A DNA stretch of 64,000 nucleotides from Micromonospora sediminimaris (GTDB lineage: Bacteria; Actinomycetota; Actinomycetes; Mycobacteriales; Micromonosporaceae), in assembly GCA_900112325.1 (NCBI GenBank), contig FOLJ01000016.1:1-64000 (forward strand). The letters run 5' to 3'. The stretch's first letter is position 1; the number at the start of each line of letters is the position of its first letter. Positions 61,894-64,000 of the stretch are shown in pieces. The translations under genes and the position numbers were made by a program. The notes under the pieces are model-generated. The model did no database searches. It saw only the letters and a program-made list of their open reading frames with translations, and was not told the origin of the DNA.

Positions 61894-62549
61894 GCGCCGC
61901 CCAGATCCTGGTGCTGGCCAAGGCGCCGACACCCGGGCGGGTCAAGACGCGGCTCTGCCCGCCCTGCACCCCCGAGCAGGCCGCCCGGGTCGCCGCCGCC
62001 GCCCTGGCCGACACCCTCGACACCGTCACCACCGCGGCGGCAGGTTCCCGCGTTCTCGTCCTCGACGGCGAGCACCCCGCCCCGCCAGGTTGGGCGACAC
62101 TCCCCCAACGGGGCGACTCGCTCGGCGACCGCCTCGCCAACGCGTTCGCCGACGCCCGCACATTCGGCACACCCGCCGTGCTTATCGGCATGGACACCCC
62201 ACAGCTCCTCGTCGATCACCTCGACGAGGCCCGAGAGCTGCTCGCCACAGCGGGCGGCCCGGACGCGGTGCTCGGCCCGGCCACCGACGGCGGATGGTGG
62301 ATATTGGGGCTGCGCGACCCGGGCCACGCCATCGTGCTGCGTACCATCGCCACCTCCACGGCGACCACCGGCCGATCCACCGAGGTGGCGTTGCGTCGGC
62401 GCGGCCTGCGGATACGCCTGCTGCCCCGCCTGTCCGACGTGGACACCGCCGCCGACGCCCGCGCCGTGGCGAGCTTGTGCCCGCCGGACAGCCGGTTCGC
62501 CCACGCCGTCGCCGCCGAGGTGCCGCGTCCCGCACCGGTCGCCCGGTGA
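61890..62549 (+). CDS. DUF2064 nucleotidyltransferase-like protein
   Basis: Protein of 219 residues in the DUF2064/TIGR04282 family. The nucleotide-binding-like start is QILVLAKAPTPGRVKTRLCPPCTPEQAARVA, and the motifs AVLIGMDTPQLLVDHLDEA and LGPATDGGWWILGLRDP are diagnostic. Family members sit in arsenosugar- and glycan-related clusters and have a GT-A-like fold. It overlaps the GT2 stop (GTGA) and the methyltransferase start, so the four genes form one translation unit. Confidence 0.88.
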   Translation: MSAAQILVLAKAPTPGRVKTRLCPPCTPEQAARVAAAALADTLDTVTTAAAGSRVLVLDGEHPAPPGWATLPQRGDSLGDRLANAFADARTFGTPAVLIGMDTPQLLVDHLDEARELLATAGGPDAVLGPATDGGWWILGLRDPGHAIVLRTIATSTATTGRSTEVALRRRGLRIRLLPRLSDVDTAADARAVASLCPPDSRFAHAVAAEVPRPAPVAR

Positions 62550-63187
62550 ACGCCGTCGCGGTCTTCGACACCGCGATCGACCGGGCCGCGGCGGGCATCC
62601 CGGCCGCCTTCACGGCCCGGCATCCCAGCGGCGGTGTCTACCGATTCGACCCGGCCGCCTGGTGCCGGGACGTGATCGACGGAGACGATGCGCTGATCGA
62701 GTGCTGCACCGGCCACACCCTTGACGTCGGCTGCGGCCCCGGCCGGCTCACCAGCGCCCTCGTCCACGCCGGCCGGCCGGCCCTCGGCATCGACGTCAGC
62801 GCCAGCGCGGTTCGGCTGGCCCGCCGTCGTGGCGCACCCGCCCTGCACCGCGACGTCTTCGGTCCGGTGCCCGGTGCCGGCCGCTGGCGGCACCTGCTGC
62901 TGGCCGACGGCAACATCGGCATCGGCGGTGACCCGTACCGGCTGCTTCGCCGTTGCCGTCAACTGCTGGCCGCCGACGGGCACCTCCATGCGGAGCTGGC
63001 ACCGGCCGGCACACCGGCCTGGTCCGGGACCGCGACGGTGCAGACCCCGGACGGCGCCGACCGCGTGCTGCCCTGGGCCTGCGTACCCGTCGACGAGCTT
63101 CCCGAGCTGGCCGACGCCACCGCGATGCGCGTGCTCGACACCTGGATGGAGGCGGGTCGGTGGTTCGCCACCCTGACACCCCGGTGA
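62546..63187 (+). CDS. Class I SAM-dependent methyltransferase
   Basis: Methyltransferase of 213 residues. The SAM loop is HTLDVGCGPGRLTSALVHAGRPALGIDVSASAVRLA (motif I GCGPG and the acidic end of strand 2). A DGNIGIGGDPYRLLRRCRQLL segment is close to motif IV. It begins at GTG 62546 inside the DUF2064 stop and is followed by the oxidoreductase at GTG 63184. It may methylate the product of the cluster. Confidence 0.87.
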   Translation: MNAVAVFDTAIDRAAAGIPAAFTARHPSGGVYRFDPAAWCRDVIDGDDALIECCTGHTLDVGCGPGRLTSALVHAGRPALGIDVSASAVRLARRRGAPALHRDVFGPVPGAGRWRHLLLADGNIGIGGDPYRLLRRCRQLLAADGHLHAELAPAGTPAWSGTATVQTPDGADRVLPWACVPVDELPELADATAMRVLDTWMEAGRWFATLTPR

Positions 63188-64000
63188 CCGGCCGCGCGGC
63201 GGTGCTGCGCCGCCTCGCCCGGTGGTGCCTGACGCCGTTGCCGGCACCACCGGTGGCGCTGCGGCGCGGACCGCTGCGCCCCGGGCGGTTCCGGTCCCGG
63301 CTACGGTCTACCCGGCTGGCCAGTCAGCTCGGCGTCGCGCTCGGCGTGGCCTTCGGCATCTGCTTCGCCACCGGTCTGCTCAGCCACCTGATCCAGCACC
63401 CGCCGGGTTGGTTCTGGTGGCCGGCCCGCCCGGTCGGGCTCTACCGCTTCACCCAGGGTCTGCACGTGGCGACCGGGCTCGCCTCGGTTCCGCTGCTCGG
63501 CGCCAAGCTGTGGTCGGTGTACCCGCGCCTGTTCAGCTGGCCGCCGGCCCGCTCGATCGCGCACGCCGCCGAACGCGCGAGCACCGGCCTACTGGTCGCC
63601 GCCGCACTGTTCCTGCTGGTCAGCGGCGTCCTCAACATCTCCCGCTGGTACGCGCCGATGCCGTTCTTCTTCACCGCCGGGCACTACTGGGTGGCCTGGC
63701 TGGCGGTCGGCGGTCTCCTGGTGCACATCGGCGTACACCTGCCGGCGGTCCGCGCCGCGCTCGCCCGTCCGATGGCCCCTGAGCCACGGCAGGACGGCCT
63801 GGACCGGCGTGCTCTGCTCGGAGGCGTCGCCGCCGCCTCCGGACTGATCACCCTGACCACGGTCGGGCAGACGATCCGGCCGTTGGCCGGTCTCGCGGTG
63901 CTCGCCCCACGCCACCCCGACGTGGGACCGCAGGGCCTTCCGGTGAACCGGACCGCGGCCGGCGCCGGAGTGCGCGCCGCGGCCCTCGACCCGGCGTACC
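63184..64000 (+). CDS. Membrane-anchored molybdopterin oxidoreductase, 3' end outside window
   Basis: Frame continues past the right edge (272 codons visible). Residues 20-200 contain about five membrane helices with a cytochrome-b-like pattern of histidines (LLSHLIQHPPGWFWWPARPVG, GLHVATGLASVPLLGAKLWS, FFFTAGHYWVAWLAVGGLLVHIGVHLP). A twin-Arg-like DRRALLGGVAAASGL then leads into the start of what in relatives is a sulfite-oxidase-type molybdopterin domain. The catalytic part lies outside, so this call rests on the membrane half. Confidence 0.65.
   Translation, partial: MTGRAAVLRRLARWCLTPLPAPPVALRRGPLRPGRFRSRLRSTRLASQLGVALGVAFGICFATGLLSHLIQHPPGWFWWPARPVGLYRFTQGLHVATGLASVPLLGAKLWSVYPRLFSWPPARSIAHAAERASTGLLVAAALFLLVSGVLNISRWYAPMPFFFTAGHYWVAWLAVGGLLVHIGVHLPAVRAALARPMAPEPRQDGLDRRALLGGVAAASGLITLTTVGQTIRPLAGLAVLAPRHPDVGPQGLPVNRTAAGAGVRAAALDPAY

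Overview
The window is very GC-rich, has strongly GC-biased third codon positions and contains typical actinobacterial families: an F420-dependent Ddn-like reductase, LpqE-like and QcrC/QcrA-like proteins, many IclR/TetR/MerR regulators, and CBM2-bearing secreted hydrolases under a CebR-type operator. The gene content fits a filamentous actinomycete, most likely Micromonosporaceae (Micromonospora or a close relative). That placement is inferred from gene content, not from a marker gene.

Layout. 1-2.7 kb: two divergent secreted arabinoxylan-degrading enzymes (a GH62 arabinofuranosidase cut by the window edge and a GH30 xylanase). They share an almost perfect ~360-bp inverted repeat covering their CBM2 domains and flank a CebR-like operator. 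2.7-16.3 kb: household and accessory genes. These are a YcxB-like protein, a MacB/FtsX ABC exporter, a threonine-dehydratase-like PLP enzyme, a DUF305 protein, an orphan qcrC-qcrA pair without qcrB, an LpqE-like lipoprotein, an MscS channel, an FNT channel, a decayed ltrA gene and an MFS transporter.

16.4-38.7 kb is the centrepiece. One long minus-strand operon (hyuB-amnB-amnA-BMC-H-BMC-H-BMC-P-amnC-amnF-amnH-amnG-amnE-amnD, 26669 down to 16474) encodes every step of the 2-aminophenol meta-cleavage pathway together with bacterial microcompartment shell proteins, that is, an aromatic-degrading organelle. A second minus-strand operon (37616 down to 27605) encodes an SsuABC-type importer, HyuA, an acyl-CoA ligase, an aspartase/ASL-superfamily lyase, an enoyl-CoA hydratase and a ThDP enzyme. 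It probably imports and converts a precursor. A divergent IclR regulator lies between them, and the same 12-bp word occurs upstream of both operons, so they are probably one regulon. HyuA and HyuB are split between the two operons. A MaoC-like hydratase is divergent from the importer.

38.8-51 kb: small regulatory and stress genes. These include a quinone oxidoreductase/TetR pair, a TetR-controlled TIM-barrel protein with a double palindromic operator, a MerR-methyltransferase fusion, an AlkZ-like protein, a Ddn-like reductase, GNAT and APH-like enzymes, VOC and DinB proteins. 51.1-55.2 kb: a tightly coupled four-gene operon of unknown function (PaaK-like ligase, small conserved protein, GNAT, nitroreductase). 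It ends against the stump of a VOC gene. 55.3-58.6 kb: a histidine phosphatase, then a DUF1996 secreted protein translationally coupled to an MTA-phosphorylase-like enzyme. 58.7-64 kb: a divergent glycan-type cluster (epimerase and membrane glycosyltransferase-like protein on one side; GT2, DUF2064, methyltransferase and a membrane-anchored molybdopterin oxidoreductase on the other), running off the right edge.

I saw no rRNA, tRNA, CRISPR array, insertion sequence or replication origin.
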